A stretch of DNA of 64,000 bases from a virus, in IMG/VR virus record IMGVR_UViG_3300011116_000673, positions 1-64,000 of that record; one strand, written 5' to 3'. The translations under genes were made by a program, and so were the position numbers. Within the stretch, counting starts at the first letter, position 1; every line of letters starts with the position of its first letter. The notes under the pieces were generated by a model, which was not told the origin of the DNA, did no database searches, and saw only the letters and a program-made list of their open reading frames with translations. Shown here in pieces: positions 43,001-52,035 of this stretch.

Positions 43001-43895
43001 TATTGCAGATGTTTTAAAAAGTTTAGGTGTTGATGTCGTACGTGTTGGCGACACTGAGATTTCTGCTAGGTGTCCAGTACATCTAAACAGGACTGGTAAA
43101 GCTGATAGATCACCATCGTGGTCTATGAACGCTTCTAACGGATTATGGATTTGTTATTCGTGCGGCGCTAAAGGCACACTATCTCATTTAGTTTCTGAGC
43201 TAACCGGAGAAGCTGACTCTATTGTTGCTGTGCATGAGTTCTTAATCAACAACGGTCTTAACAGATTAACTAACCCAGTAGAAGTAGAACCTCAACAGCC
43301 AGTTGTGGATTGGATGGCGTTTAGTAAATTTGCCGTTCCTTCGGATGAGTTGTTGGCAAGTAGGAACTTAGATAGAGATGCGGCTCGTCGGTACGGTATC
43401 CGCTGGGATACCTCCACAAAAGCGTGGGTTATCCCTATCGTGTCTCCTTTTGGAGAACTTCTAGGTTGGCAATCTAAATCCAAAACTAGAGTTTTAAATT
43501 ACCCAGTGGGTGTTTCAAAATCAAGCACGCTGTTTGGTCTTGACAAAGCAGACTGTGACACTTGCGTTTTGGTTGAGTCCCCACTTGACGTTGTACGACT
43601 ACACACTGCAATGGGCGGTTGCTGTGGATTAGCTTCGTTTGGTGCGCACATAAGTAAAACACAAATTTCATTACTTGCTAATCATGTTAATAAGTTGATA
43701 ATCGCATTAGACAATGACTCAGCAGGAATTGCAGCAGCTCAAAAATTAAAAGAAAAATTGCCTGCGTTTAGAACCCCAGTACTGTGGGCTAAGTATTCTC
43801 ATACTGAAGCAAAGGACATTGGGGACATGACAGACGCGGAAGTTTACGAATCAATATCTAAAGCATCTGTATTCCCATGGTGGTTACATGTTTAA
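42966..43895 (+). CDS. DNA primase (CHC2 zinc finger, Toprim)
   Basis: 309 residues, ribosome site AGGAG inside the helicase gene. Zinc finger C36-x2-H39 ... C63-x2-C66 (CPVH, CYSC) of CHC2 type. Toprim part: LVESPLDVVRLH (about 201-212) with the catalytic Glu, and IIALDNDSAG with the Asp pair. It makes RNA primers and probably couples with DnaB. Length is shorter than DnaG because a helicase-binding domain is lacking. Confidence 0.88.
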   Translation: MTMMTAIHGTTDIADVLKSLGVDVVRVGDTEISARCPVHLNRTGKADRSPSWSMNASNGLWICYSCGAKGTLSHLVSELTGEADSIVAVHEFLINNGLNRLTNPVEVEPQQPVVDWMAFSKFAVPSDELLASRNLDRDAARRYGIRWDTSTKAWVIPIVSPFGELLGWQSKSKTRVLNYPVGVSKSSTLFGLDKADCDTCVLVESPLDVVRLHTAMGGCCGLASFGAHISKTQISLLANHVNKLIIALDNDSAGIAAAQKLKEKLPAFRTPVLWAKYSHTEAKDIGDMTDAEVYESISKASVFPWWLHV

Positions 43896-45432
43896 AGGAA
43901 ACTTGTACCCATTCCAACAAGAAGCATCTGACGCAATGGTAGACCGTGGTCAAATGCTTCTAGCTTTAGTTATGGGTGCTGGTAAGACCATTACAACATT
44001 ATCTGCTTTGGAAACCCTAAAAGATCAAGGGGAAATAAAAAAAGCTTTGATTGTTGTGCCTTCATCACTTAAGTATCAATGGGAACGGGAAATTAAAAAG
44101 TTTACTGACTCTTCTAGCATTGTCATAGACGGAACAGTTAGCACTAGAAAAAAACAATGGAGGGCATCGCTTAGTGCCACTTACGTAATCATCAATTCTG
44201 AATCTTTAAAAAATGATTTGGCTGACTTTGAGAAACATACGTTTGATGCAATGGTTGTGGATGAAGCCACCATTATTAAATCGGCTAAAGCCAGGCGTTC
44301 TCGTTTAATAAAGAGAATAGGAAAGAGATACCACTATCGATTTGCCTTAACTGGACAACCAATTGAAAATCGCCCTGAAGAATTGTTTTCCATTATGGAG
44401 TTTGTTGACCCCAAAGTGCTGGGTAAAGTTGACATCTTTGATAGGACTTTTATCGTAAGAGACAGGTTTGGTAAACCAAGTCGTTACCGAAATCTAAAAC
44501 AACTTCATAACAGCATGGAAGGTGTAATGATTCGTAAGACTAGAGAAGACATTGCCGATCAACTACCCCAAGTTATACAACAAGTAATACCAGTTCCTTT
44601 TGATACTGCGGGCGCTGTTGTATACAGGAAGATTGCACACGATCTATTGCAATCAATCCAGAAAGCAATTTCTCAAACAGGACGAGGCTTTGACATTTGG
44701 AGCCATTACTACGGCTCATCAGGCAACAAAGAAGCACAAGGAGACATCATGTCTAAGTTAATTGTGCTGCGAATGTTTTGTGACAACCCAGAGTTAGTTC
44801 ATTGGTCGGCCAAGATGTATGCAGATGCGTCAACAGATTTAGGTAGCGAGTACGCAAATAAACTAGTGAACCAAGGTGTTATGCCACCAACATCCGGAAC
44901 GCCAAAACTAGAAGCAGTAGTTCAGTACATTACAGATGTTTTGGAACAGTCACCAAACAACAAAGTTGTTTTGTTTTCCTTCTTTAAAGAAAACCTTAGG
45001 TTGATTCAACGAGCTACTAAAAACCTAACTAACAGCGTATTGTTCATGGGAGGCATGACAATGTTAGATAGGGATTCATCTAAACAACAATTTACCCAAG
45101 ATCCCAAGACACGGCTGTTCCTATCGTCGGATGCTGGTGGTTATGGAGTTGACTTACCCATTGCCAATTATTTAATTTCGTACGACCTGCCTTGGTCAGC
45201 AGGTAAACTAGATCAAAGAGAAGCCCGTATCATCAGACTTTCTTCAGAATTTCCCCATGTCAATGTTGTTTCATTTGTGATGAAAGGTAGCATTGAGGAA
45301 AGACAATACGAAATGTTACAAGAAAAAAGAAATATCAACAAAGCGTTTATAGATGGTGGATATGACACCAAAGGCGACTATAAACTTACTTTGGGAGCAC
45401 TATCCGATTTCATAGCACATAGCGAGGTATGA
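43888..45432 (+). CDS. SNF2-family DNA helicase/translocase
   Basis: 514 residues. Q-like start LYPFQQEASDAM, Walker A MGAGKTITT (Gly30-Thr34), motif Ia VVPSSLKYQWEREI, DEAT box (VVDEATIIK, about 125), motif III ALTGQPIENRPEEL. C-terminal lobe with FSFFKENLRLIQ, FLSSDAGGYGVDLP and REARIIRLS: SNF2/RapA order. In phages such proteins help replication or recombination by moving on duplex DNA. Overlaps the primase by 8 bases. Confidence 0.85.
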   Translation: MFKGNLYPFQQEASDAMVDRGQMLLALVMGAGKTITTLSALETLKDQGEIKKALIVVPSSLKYQWEREIKKFTDSSSIVIDGTVSTRKKQWRASLSATYVIINSESLKNDLADFEKHTFDAMVVDEATIIKSAKARRSRLIKRIGKRYHYRFALTGQPIENRPEELFSIMEFVDPKVLGKVDIFDRTFIVRDRFGKPSRYRNLKQLHNSMEGVMIRKTREDIADQLPQVIQQVIPVPFDTAGAVVYRKIAHDLLQSIQKAISQTGRGFDIWSHYYGSSGNKEAQGDIMSKLIVLRMFCDNPELVHWSAKMYADASTDLGSEYANKLVNQGVMPPTSGTPKLEAVVQYITDVLEQSPNNKVVLFSFFKENLRLIQRATKNLTNSVLFMGGMTMLDRDSSKQQFTQDPKTRLFLSSDAGGYGVDLPIANYLISYDLPWSAGKLDQREARIIRLSSEFPHVNVVSFVMKGSIEERQYEMLQEKRNINKAFIDGGYDTKGDYKLTLGALSDFIAHSEV

Positions 45433-45433
45433 C

Positions 45434-45853
45434 ATGAGCAAAATAATTAGACAACAACCTGAATCAACTTTTGATGAAACTTATGTCAGTAAACTTGTTA
45501 GTGAATTTCAAAACCACAAAGCAATGTTGGAAACAACACAAAAACGTTTGGACGGTTTTAAAAAAGAATTGACAGAAGTTCTTGACGCACACGGCAAGCC
45601 AGACGACAAAGGAAATTTGTGGATCAATCTTCCATCGTGCGAAATCAAACGAGAGCGCCGTGTTTCTAAAACTTTCAATGCTGCAGCAGCAGAAGCTTGG
45701 GCAAAAGAAAACGGGTATTGGGAAACCGTTAAAGAAGTCATTGAAGTTATCAGCGAAGACCGCTTGCTTGGTTTAGCATGGGATGATGATGACCTTCAAG
45801 AAAAAGTTAAATCGTTTTACGTGGAGAAGGAAACGTGGGCTTTAAAGGTATAG
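45434..45853 (+). CDS. Hypothetical protein with N-terminal coiled coil
   Basis: 139 residues, ribosome site GAGG. The first 55 residues are a helix (VSKLVSEFQNHKAMLETTQKRLDGFKKELTEVL), then a beta part LWINLPSCEIKRERRVSKTF, then ETVKEVIEVISEDRLL and an acidic WDDDDLQEKV. The layout is reminiscent of Gam-like nuclease inhibitors but without decisive motifs. The next gene begins inside it. Confidence 0.55.
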   Translation: MSKIIRQQPESTFDETYVSKLVSEFQNHKAMLETTQKRLDGFKKELTEVLDAHGKPDDKGNLWINLPSCEIKRERRVSKTFNAAAAEAWAKENGYWETVKEVIEVISEDRLLGLAWDDDDLQEKVKSFYVEKETWALKV

Positions 45854-46260
45854 AAGACTACCCAGGAAAGCGCCCTCCAAAGAACAGGACAAAGCGTAAA
45901 CCAAAGAAGATTGACGACCCATTTTTTGGTGTTAAATCTTCTTATTACGTCATCAAAGGGGAACGTACTGAAGTGTTTACAATTGGTCAATTAGCTAAAG
46001 TTTTAGGAAAAAAAACAGGAACTGTACGATCATGGGAAACAAAAGGAATAATCCCAAAACCCATTTACCGGACAGCCCCTCCAGACAGAGGGCAGCTTCC
46101 TGGTGTAGAGGCAAAAGGAAGGAGGATTTATACACGCAAGCAGGTAGACTTGATAGTATTCGCAGTAAGCACAATAATTGGAGATACAGATCCAAGGGTT
46201 GTGACTGCTGAGAATTGGAATAAATTAAAGCAATACATAACAGACAACTGGAAAAAATAA
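45835..46260 (+). CDS. MerR-like helix-turn-helix regulator
   Basis: 141 residues from GTG 45835 (GGAGAAGG ribosome site). VFTIGQLAKVLGKKTGTVRSWETKGIIPKP is a MerR-type winged helix (about 45-75), and the later GRRIYTRKQVDLIVFA is the matching second part. It may act as a regulator of early genes or as a replication accessory factor. The N-terminus is Lys/Pro-rich. Confidence 0.7.
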   Translation: MGFKGIEDYPGKRPPKNRTKRKPKKIDDPFFGVKSSYYVIKGERTEVFTIGQLAKVLGKKTGTVRSWETKGIIPKPIYRTAPPDRGQLPGVEAKGRRIYTRKQVDLIVFAVSTIIGDTDPRVVTAENWNKLKQYITDNWKK

Positions 46261-46286
46261 AACACACACACAAAGGACAAAGACAA

Positions 46287-47006
46287 ATGCCAAATAAATA
46301 CGACGATGACTTTGACACAGACGAAGTAGAGTTTGATTCGCCTGTCAAGGTCGCAACAAAGAAAGAATCCCTCACTCAAAAAGAGCGAGTAGAAACACCA
46401 GTGGCTAATCCTGGAAAGAAAAGCGTAATCAACCGAGGTTGGGGTGCAGCACAAAAAGTGCAAGAATCAACTTCAGCGTTTGCTCAACGTTTCAAAGTCA
46501 CAGAAGACCCACAGATTATTAAGTTCCTAGAGGACGAACCTTATGCATCGTTTCGCACACACTGGATTGATGGCCGTGCTGGTCAGAAATCTTTTGTCTG
46601 TTTGGCAGATCATCCTGAAGGTTGTCCACTCTGTGACGCTGGTAATCGCCCATCAACTAAGTTTGCATTTAACATTGCAGTACTTGGTGAAGACGGAGAC
46701 CTATCAGTTAAGTCATTTGAGGTTGGCGTTCGTTTGATTGATCAACTTAAGAACTTCCACACAAACCCACAGCAAGGTCCATTGTCCAAACACTATTGGG
46801 CAGTATCCAAGACTGGCAAAGGCGCACAAACACAAACCATTCTTCAAATGGTTCGTGAGCGTGACTTGTCCGAGTGGTCAATGGTTGGCTACACAGATGA
46901 GGATATGTCTGTGCTTAAGCGCAACTGCTACACACCTGAAATCATTTCAATACCAACACGTTCAGAGCTTTTGGACATTTCATCCGAGATCAACGACGCA
47001 CGGTAA
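46287..47006 (+). CDS. Candidate single-stranded DNA-binding protein with zinc motif
   Basis: 239 residues, ribosome site AAAGGA. An acidic N-terminal stretch (MPNKYDDDFDTDEVEFD) leads to FRTHWIDGRAGQKSFVCLAD, H-x3-CPLCDAG, a zinc knuckle, then strands FAFNIAVLGEDGDLSV and KHYWAVSKTGKGAQTQT. It resembles the gp32/gp2.5-type SSBs of actinophages and lies directly before the polymerase. Codon use is enriched in C-ending codons, suggesting high expression. SSB role inferred. Confidence 0.6.
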   Translation: MPNKYDDDFDTDEVEFDSPVKVATKKESLTQKERVETPVANPGKKSVINRGWGAAQKVQESTSAFAQRFKVTEDPQIIKFLEDEPYASFRTHWIDGRAGQKSFVCLADHPEGCPLCDAGNRPSTKFAFNIAVLGEDGDLSVKSFEVGVRLIDQLKNFHTNPQQGPLSKHYWAVSKTGKGAQTQTILQMVRERDLSEWSMVGYTDEDMSVLKRNCYTPEIISIPTRSELLDISSEINDAR

Positions 47007-47009
47007 TCA

Positions 47010-49058
47010 ATGTACAAAACGGTAAACACCGTTGATGAATTAAAGCAAATAGTAGATGTAGTCACAGAATTTGGCTCGTTTGCTTTTGACATTGAATCGC
47101 GGGGTGTTCTTGAGCGTCACGATGATGTAAACGCACACTTTCAAAAAGAGTGCGCACAACACATTGCAACACTCAAGAACCCCAGCGAGGATGTTGTTGA
47201 AAGATCTACTGAAGCAATTCGCCAACGATATCTTAAAGACCTTGCAGTCAACCCACTACGTAATGAAGTGTTTTGGTTGGGCATTGCAACACATGGGCAC
47301 TCGTGGGCTATTCCCATGGGACATAAGTTGGGAGAAGTGCTTGTACCAGAACAGCGTGGTGACGGAGCGACATTGCCACCTCTTGAGTATCGCAAAGTTT
47401 TAAAGAACGGTAAAGTTTCAACGGCTAAAACAAAGTATTACATTCCTGCTGTTCACTCAGAACCTCCGGCTCAGTTGTCTCGCTATGACGTGTTTGAGTG
47501 TTTACGCCCATTGTTTTTTGGCAACGCAATAAAGGTAGGGCACAACGTAAAGTTTGATGCTCTGTCTATTCAAAAGTATTACGGAGAGTTACCGCCAGGA
47601 CCATATAGAGACACAATGGTTTTGCAGCATATTTGCGATGAAAACATTCCAAGCTTTTCTTTGGTTAATTTAATTGCTCACAATTTTGGCGAGCATGCTC
47701 CTTACGACAAAGAAGGAAAACTTGGTAAAACAATTGACTTGGCAACGTATGGAGCAGCGTCTCGTTATGTCCACTTAGACGTTCGTTGGACATGGATGCT
47801 CTACATAAAGCTGATGGCTAAATTAAAAGCAGAATCTTCACTGTTACCTGTAATGGAACAAGACATGGATGTACTGCAAGTATTAATGAGTATGGAGCAA
47901 GAGGGAATTACTGTAGATGGCTATAATTTAAAGAATTTGCGAAAAGAATTAGATACCAAGTTAAACGACACGTTATTACTTTTATCAGAGTTTGCTTACC
48001 CTGGATTCAATCCAGATTCAAATAAGGACAAGCAATTGTTTTTATTTAACAAAAAGCGAGAAGGTGGGTTAGGTTTAAAGCCCACCAAGAAAACACCAAA
48101 AGGCGCACCATCAGTGGACACAGAGTCTCTGGAAAGTCTTCGGGGTAAGCATCCAGTCATACCATTACTTTTGGAGTGGTCAGAAACACAAAAGTTAAAG
48201 AACACTTATGTAGACGGTTTGTTGCCCAAACTTAACAACAACAAACTACATCCTTCATTTAACTTACATAGAACAGCCACTGGTCGGTTGTCTTCATCAT
48301 CTCCAAACCTTCAAAACATTCCTCGTGATTCCAGCATTAGAAAATTGTTTGTGCCACCAGATGGGTACACAATGTTGGTTGCCGACTACGACCAGATTGA
48401 ATTGCGTGTTATGGCTATGTTTAGCCAAGACTCCCGCTTAGTTGAGATCTTTAAAAATAATGAGGACATTCACTCAGCAACGGCTGCTGCTGTATTCAAG
48501 AAGAGTGTTGACGAAGTCACTTCAGAAGAACGACAGATTGGTAAAGGTGTCAACTTTCTAACAGCGTACGGAGGTGGTTCAAACAAACTTGCCAGAGTTA
48601 CTGGGGTTACTCCAGAGCATGCCGAGGAACTGTTAGCTTCTTACTACAAAAGCTTTTCTGGACTAACTAAGTGGAAACAAACAGCGATAGCCACAGCTAC
48701 TAAAAAGGGATATGTTACAACACTTAGTGGAAGACGAAGAAGGTTGCCTGACCTAACATCTCGTTCTTCTGAATCAGTAGCTAGGGCACAGAGACAAGCA
48801 ATTAATGCAATCATTCAAGGAAGTGCTGCTGACATTTGTAAGCAAGCAATGATCGACGTGGACAACGCTTTTAGGGATACCAAAACAAAAATGCTTGTGC
48901 AAGTTCATGACGAGCTTGTTGCGATTACTCCCGAAGATCAAGAAGAAACATCAATAAACACGTTGATCACCGCCATGGGTCATAATAGAGATATCATGGG
49001 AGTCACATTAAAAGTTTCGTGTCACTCGGCACGAAGTTGGGCGGAGGCAAAACAATGA
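47010..49058 (+). CDS. polA: DNA polymerase, family A, with 3'-5' exonuclease
   Basis: 682 residues. Exonuclease: FAFDIESRG (about 23-31, Asp-x-Glu), GHNVKFDALSI, and YVHLDVRW. Polymerase: TGRLSSSSPNLQNIP, motif A VADYDQIELRVMA (about 457-469), motif B RQIGKGVNFLTAYGG, motif C QVHDELV (about 630-637). The residue aligned to E. coli Phe762 is Phe (NF in motif B). There is no 5' nuclease domain, normal for phage enzymes. It is the phage replicase; ends in ATGA with the next gene. Confidence 0.95.
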   Translation: MYKTVNTVDELKQIVDVVTEFGSFAFDIESRGVLERHDDVNAHFQKECAQHIATLKNPSEDVVERSTEAIRQRYLKDLAVNPLRNEVFWLGIATHGHSWAIPMGHKLGEVLVPEQRGDGATLPPLEYRKVLKNGKVSTAKTKYYIPAVHSEPPAQLSRYDVFECLRPLFFGNAIKVGHNVKFDALSIQKYYGELPPGPYRDTMVLQHICDENIPSFSLVNLIAHNFGEHAPYDKEGKLGKTIDLATYGAASRYVHLDVRWTWMLYIKLMAKLKAESSLLPVMEQDMDVLQVLMSMEQEGITVDGYNLKNLRKELDTKLNDTLLLLSEFAYPGFNPDSNKDKQLFLFNKKREGGLGLKPTKKTPKGAPSVDTESLESLRGKHPVIPLLLEWSETQKLKNTYVDGLLPKLNNNKLHPSFNLHRTATGRLSSSSPNLQNIPRDSSIRKLFVPPDGYTMLVADYDQIELRVMAMFSQDSRLVEIFKNNEDIHSATAAAVFKKSVDEVTSEERQIGKGVNFLTAYGGGSNKLARVTGVTPEHAEELLASYYKSFSGLTKWKQTAIATATKKGYVTTLSGRRRRLPDLTSRSSESVARAQRQAINAIIQGSAADICKQAMIDVDNAFRDTKTKMLVQVHDELVAITPEDQEETSINTLITAMGHNRDIMGVTLKVSCHSARSWAEAKQ

Positions 49059-49429
49059 CAACTACTCTTGATAAACGAAATTTTTGTTTAATGCTTTCTT
49101 CTATTACCGGACAGGATGTTGCAAACCAATTAGGTTTTGCGCCAGTTTCAAAAGACGTTGAAGAACTAGAGAATCAATTGATTGAAGGTCAATGGGAGAC
49201 ATTACATGATTTTGGTATCTTTGATGAGATAGTTGAGTCTGTTGAATGGTTTACACAAGTGCTATCTACAACCCAACCTGAGCTTCAAGGTCCTAATGCT
49301 GCAATCGTAGAAAGCACCAAAGCGGTTATCTTGTCCTACAGTATGGCATTAGTTCAAAAACTACTGTCAAACCAAAAGGTTGCCTTGCTTGGACACATTG
49401 AGTATGATGAAGAGTACGAAGACGATTAA
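49055..49429 (+). CDS. Hypothetical helical protein
   Basis: 124 residues from ATG 49055 (ATGA overlap with polymerase). Helical with FCLMLSSITGQDVANQLGF, DVEELENQLIEGQWETLHDF and AIVESTKAVILSYSMALVQKLL; the acidic end is EYDEEYEDD. Function unknown. Confidence 0.55.
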   Translation: MTTTLDKRNFCLMLSSITGQDVANQLGFAPVSKDVEELENQLIEGQWETLHDFGIFDEIVESVEWFTQVLSTTQPELQGPNAAIVESTKAVILSYSMALVQKLLSNQKVALLGHIEYDEEYEDD

Positions 49430-49451
49430 CACAAAATGAGGTTTACACGAC

Positions 49452-49808
49452 ATGTCATCGTGGTGGGATAAAAAATTAAGTAACAAAGACCAACAAGAGA
49501 GTTCATCTCTGCCTCCTGTTACTAAAAATGTAATTCTTCCTGCACTGCGTCAACAAGCCGCAACAGTTGCTGTTCAAGAACAAAGAGACCCCAACGGTCA
49601 AACAGACATGGGAACGGCAATAAGAACGTGGAAAGGTGGTGAAGCCCACAGACGAGAAGGCTCTCTTTCTTGTCCACGTTGCAGTAGTAAAAACGTATTT
49701 AGTAGATCAAACGGTGGTAGCCTAGGACACGCACCAGCACCAAGATGTTTTGAATGTGGGTGGAACGGTTTATACGAACAAGCAGACCAAGCATCCTGGT
49801 CAGTATGA
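49452..49808 (+). CDS. Zinc-ribbon protein
   Basis: 118 residues. The C-terminal half has CPRC, then GHAPAPRCFECGWNG: a C-x2-C ... C-x2-C ribbon, with an NVFSRSNGGS loop between. The N-terminus is polar and includes WWDKKLSNKDQQ. Such proteins precede RecA-like genes in several phages. Nucleic-acid binding inferred. Confidence 0.6.
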   Translation: MSSWWDKKLSNKDQQESSSLPPVTKNVILPALRQQAATVAVQEQRDPNGQTDMGTAIRTWKGGEAHRREGSLSCPRCSSKNVFSRSNGGSLGHAPAPRCFECGWNGLYEQADQASWSV

Positions 49809-49818
49809 GGAACACAAA

Positions 49819-50841
49819 ATGGAAACTGATTACGAGTCAATCTCGGCAATAATCAACAAGATAAACAAAAAACAAAACGACGTTTCAATTTTAAGGGCTG
49901 ATGCTATGCACCAGCAATTAGAACGAACAACCACAGGCATTCTTGCTTATGATTTGATGCTTGGTGGCGGTTGGCCTGCCAATCAATGGTCAGAGATTAT
50001 TGGTGATGAGTCTTCTGGAAAGACTGCACTTGCGTTTAAAACTATCGCAGCCAACCAAGCGCTTGACCCAGATTGGACAGCAGTTTGGGTTGCAGCAGAA
50101 GAATTTGTGCCCGACTACGCAAAGTCAATTGGTGTTGACCTTGCTCGCCTGTGGGTTATTGAAACCAACAGCATGGAGCAAGCGTACAACTTGGTCATTG
50201 AGCTTATGAAGAATCGTGCTGCTGATTGCATCGTCATTGATTCTTTACCAGCACTTGTACCAACGGATGAGTCAGAGCGCATGATGGATGAGTTCACCGT
50301 TGGTTTGGGTGCTCGTATCACATCAAAGTTTTTCCGCAAAGCCTCAGAAGCACAGAAGCGTTCAATGGTAGAAAAAGAACGTTCATGCACTGGTTTGATG
50401 ATTAACCAATGGCGTCAAAAGATTGGTGTCATGTGGGGAGACAGCAGAACAACACCAGGTGGTCTTGCTAAGAATTTTAGTTACTTTGTTCGTGTTGAGG
50501 TCAGACGAGATGAATGGCTTAAAGAAAAAGACGAAATTGTAGGTCAAACAATTAAAGCCCGTACTTTAAAAAACAAAACATACAAACCATCGCAACAAGC
50601 AGTTGTTGACTTCTACTTTACTGATGCCACAGGGTTTTCTAAAGGTTCTTTTGATACCTTAAAAGATATGATCAACATTGCAACAGTTATTGATGTGATA
50701 ACTCGTTCAGGAGCGTATTACGCCTATGGAAGTCAAAAGTGGCAAGGCAAGGACAAGATGCTTGAAGCTTTTAGAGAAGACTTGTTTATGCAAAAAGAAT
50801 TAAAGCATGACATTGAAGAGTATTACAAAGTGGTTAGATGA
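49819..50841 (+). CDS. RecA/UvsX-like recombinase
   Basis: 340 residues from ATG 49819; the first ATG of the frame (49750) lies inside the zinc-ribbon gene. TTTGILAYDLMLGGGWPANQW leads to Walker A GDESSGKT (about 62-69). AAEEFVPDYAKSIGVDLARLW, Walker B CIVIDSLPALVP and the DNA-binding loop MINQWRQKIGV, then TTPGGLAKNFSYFVRVEV, follow the RecA order. It promotes strand exchange and recombination-dependent replication. The stop overlaps the next ATG (ATGA). Confidence 0.85.
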   Translation: METDYESISAIINKINKKQNDVSILRADAMHQQLERTTTGILAYDLMLGGGWPANQWSEIIGDESSGKTALAFKTIAANQALDPDWTAVWVAAEEFVPDYAKSIGVDLARLWVIETNSMEQAYNLVIELMKNRAADCIVIDSLPALVPTDESERMMDEFTVGLGARITSKFFRKASEAQKRSMVEKERSCTGLMINQWRQKIGVMWGDSRTTPGGLAKNFSYFVRVEVRRDEWLKEKDEIVGQTIKARTLKNKTYKPSQQAVVDFYFTDATGFSKGSFDTLKDMINIATVIDVITRSGAYYAYGSQKWQGKDKMLEAFREDLFMQKELKHDIEEYYKVVR

Positions 50842-51176
50842 CCATACTAGGAAGAGATCCAGACAGACATACACGGATCATGAAGTCCTCTAAAAAACAG
50901 GAAAAGAGGACTGCGGATAGGTACAAAGGTTCTAGAAACGCCCGTTCCGGAGCTGGTTGGCTTAGAAAGAATGACGTACGCAGCCATGAATATCTTATTG
51001 AAAACAAGTTGACTGAGAACAAAAAAACCATTACGCTTAAAGAAGTTGATTTAAGAGAATTGAGGGATCGTGCGTTACTTGAAGATCGTGTACCTGTGTT
51101 GCAGTTTGACCTCGCTGGTCGTCGTTACGTGGTCATTGGTGAGGATGATTTTTTGGAGATAACAACTGATGTCTGA
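50838..51176 (+). CDS. Holliday-junction-resolvase-like nuclease (PD-(D/E)xK)
   Basis: 112 residues. KKQEKRTADRYKGSRNARSG with Glu22, then Asp46 (KNDVRS) and ENK (Glu55-x-Lys57), the order E...D...ExK of archaeal/phage Hjc-like resolvases. VPVLQFDLAGRRYVVI follows as the next strands. It would process branched DNA before packaging. There is a second resolvase-like gene at 52681. Confidence 0.65.
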   Translation: MTILGRDPDRHTRIMKSSKKQEKRTADRYKGSRNARSGAGWLRKNDVRSHEYLIENKLTENKKTITLKEVDLRELRDRALLEDRVPVLQFDLAGRRYVVIGEDDFLEITTDV

Positions 51177-52035
51177 TATGCACAACTACAAGAACCTACT
51201 TAAGATGAACGGTAGGGTTTTGCCAACTGTTGCAATTCAGTTGTTAAAGAGCAAGAAACAAAAAGACAAGAAAAGAGATACGTCTTTTTTTCACCCTAGC
51301 GAATTGGCAAAAAGAGATTGGTGTCCAAGAGCGTCTTGGTACACAATCAAGAACGAAGTTAAAGCTGATGAAAACTTTTCTTTTCAACGTTTAAACGTTT
51401 TTGAAGAAGGTCATGCAATTCATCACAAATGGCAAACTTGGCTTTGGGAAGCAGGCGTACTAGAAGGAAACTTTAGTTGCGGGTCTTGTCACCATTTGTG
51501 GTGGGATTTGTCTCCGGATCATTGCCCAGAATGTGGTTCAACTATTGCATTAAGGTATGCCGAAGTACCAGTCAAGGATGAAGAGCACGGTATCCAAGGA
51601 AGCGCTGACGGCATTGTTTCGGATAAAAAAGGAAGAACTTTAATTGAAATTAAATCAATTGGTGTAGGCACAGTTCGTTTTGAGGATTTTGATTTGTACA
51701 AACAGTATGAAGAAAATCCCAACATGGGCATTGACGGATTGTGGAAGAAGATTCGCCAACCATTTCCAAGCCATGTTCGTCAAGGTATGTTGTACATGCA
51801 TTGCACTGGGATACATGATTTAACTTTCATCTATGAATGGAAACCTTCTCAAGAAGTTAAAGAGTTCTCAATTAAGTATTTACCCCATTTGGTTCAACCA
51901 ATACTTGATAGTTGTCGTATTTTGTTAGTAGCATTACAACAAAAGATTCCACCCATGCGACCAGCGTGGGCAGAAGCAGCGACTTGCAATGGTTGTAAGT
52001 ACTGTCCATATAAAAATACATGTTGGAGCAAATAA
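51169..52035 (+). CDS. Cas4/RecB-like nuclease with inserted zinc ribbon
   Basis: 288 residues. Nuclease core: His84/His85 region (GHAIHHKWQ), Asp147 (GSADGIV), Glu160-x-Lys162 (LIEIKSI) and QGMLYM (Gln205, Tyr209). Iron-sulfur Cys: C52 (WCPRASW) and C276, C279, C285 (CKYCPYKNTC), plus C273. Between them an extra C104-x2-C107...C119-x2-C122 ribbon is inserted before the nuclease core. Cas4-like proteins in phages act as 5'-3' exonucleases in recombination. There is no CRISPR array here. Overlaps neighbours on both sides. Confidence 0.8.
   Translation: MSDMHNYKNLLKMNGRVLPTVAIQLLKSKKQKDKKRDTSFFHPSELAKRDWCPRASWYTIKNEVKADENFSFQRLNVFEEGHAIHHKWQTWLWEAGVLEGNFSCGSCHHLWWDLSPDHCPECGSTIALRYAEVPVKDEEHGIQGSADGIVSDKKGRTLIEIKSIGVGTVRFEDFDLYKQYEENPNMGIDGLWKKIRQPFPSHVRQGMLYMHCTGIHDLTFIYEWKPSQEVKEFSIKYLPHLVQPILDSCRILLVALQQKIPPMRPAWAEAATCNGCKYCPYKNTCWSK

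Noticed and set aside
46128-46463. 111-codon minus-strand frame over the regulator/SSB border
   Set aside because: Composition (Phe/Cys/Leu/Ser-rich) is that of an antisense shadow of Lys/Glu-rich genes.
51169-52035. Cas4-like gene as evidence of a CRISPR system
   Set aside because: No repeats-spacers array, Cas1 or effector is visible; Cas4-like nucleases are common in phage recombination blocks.
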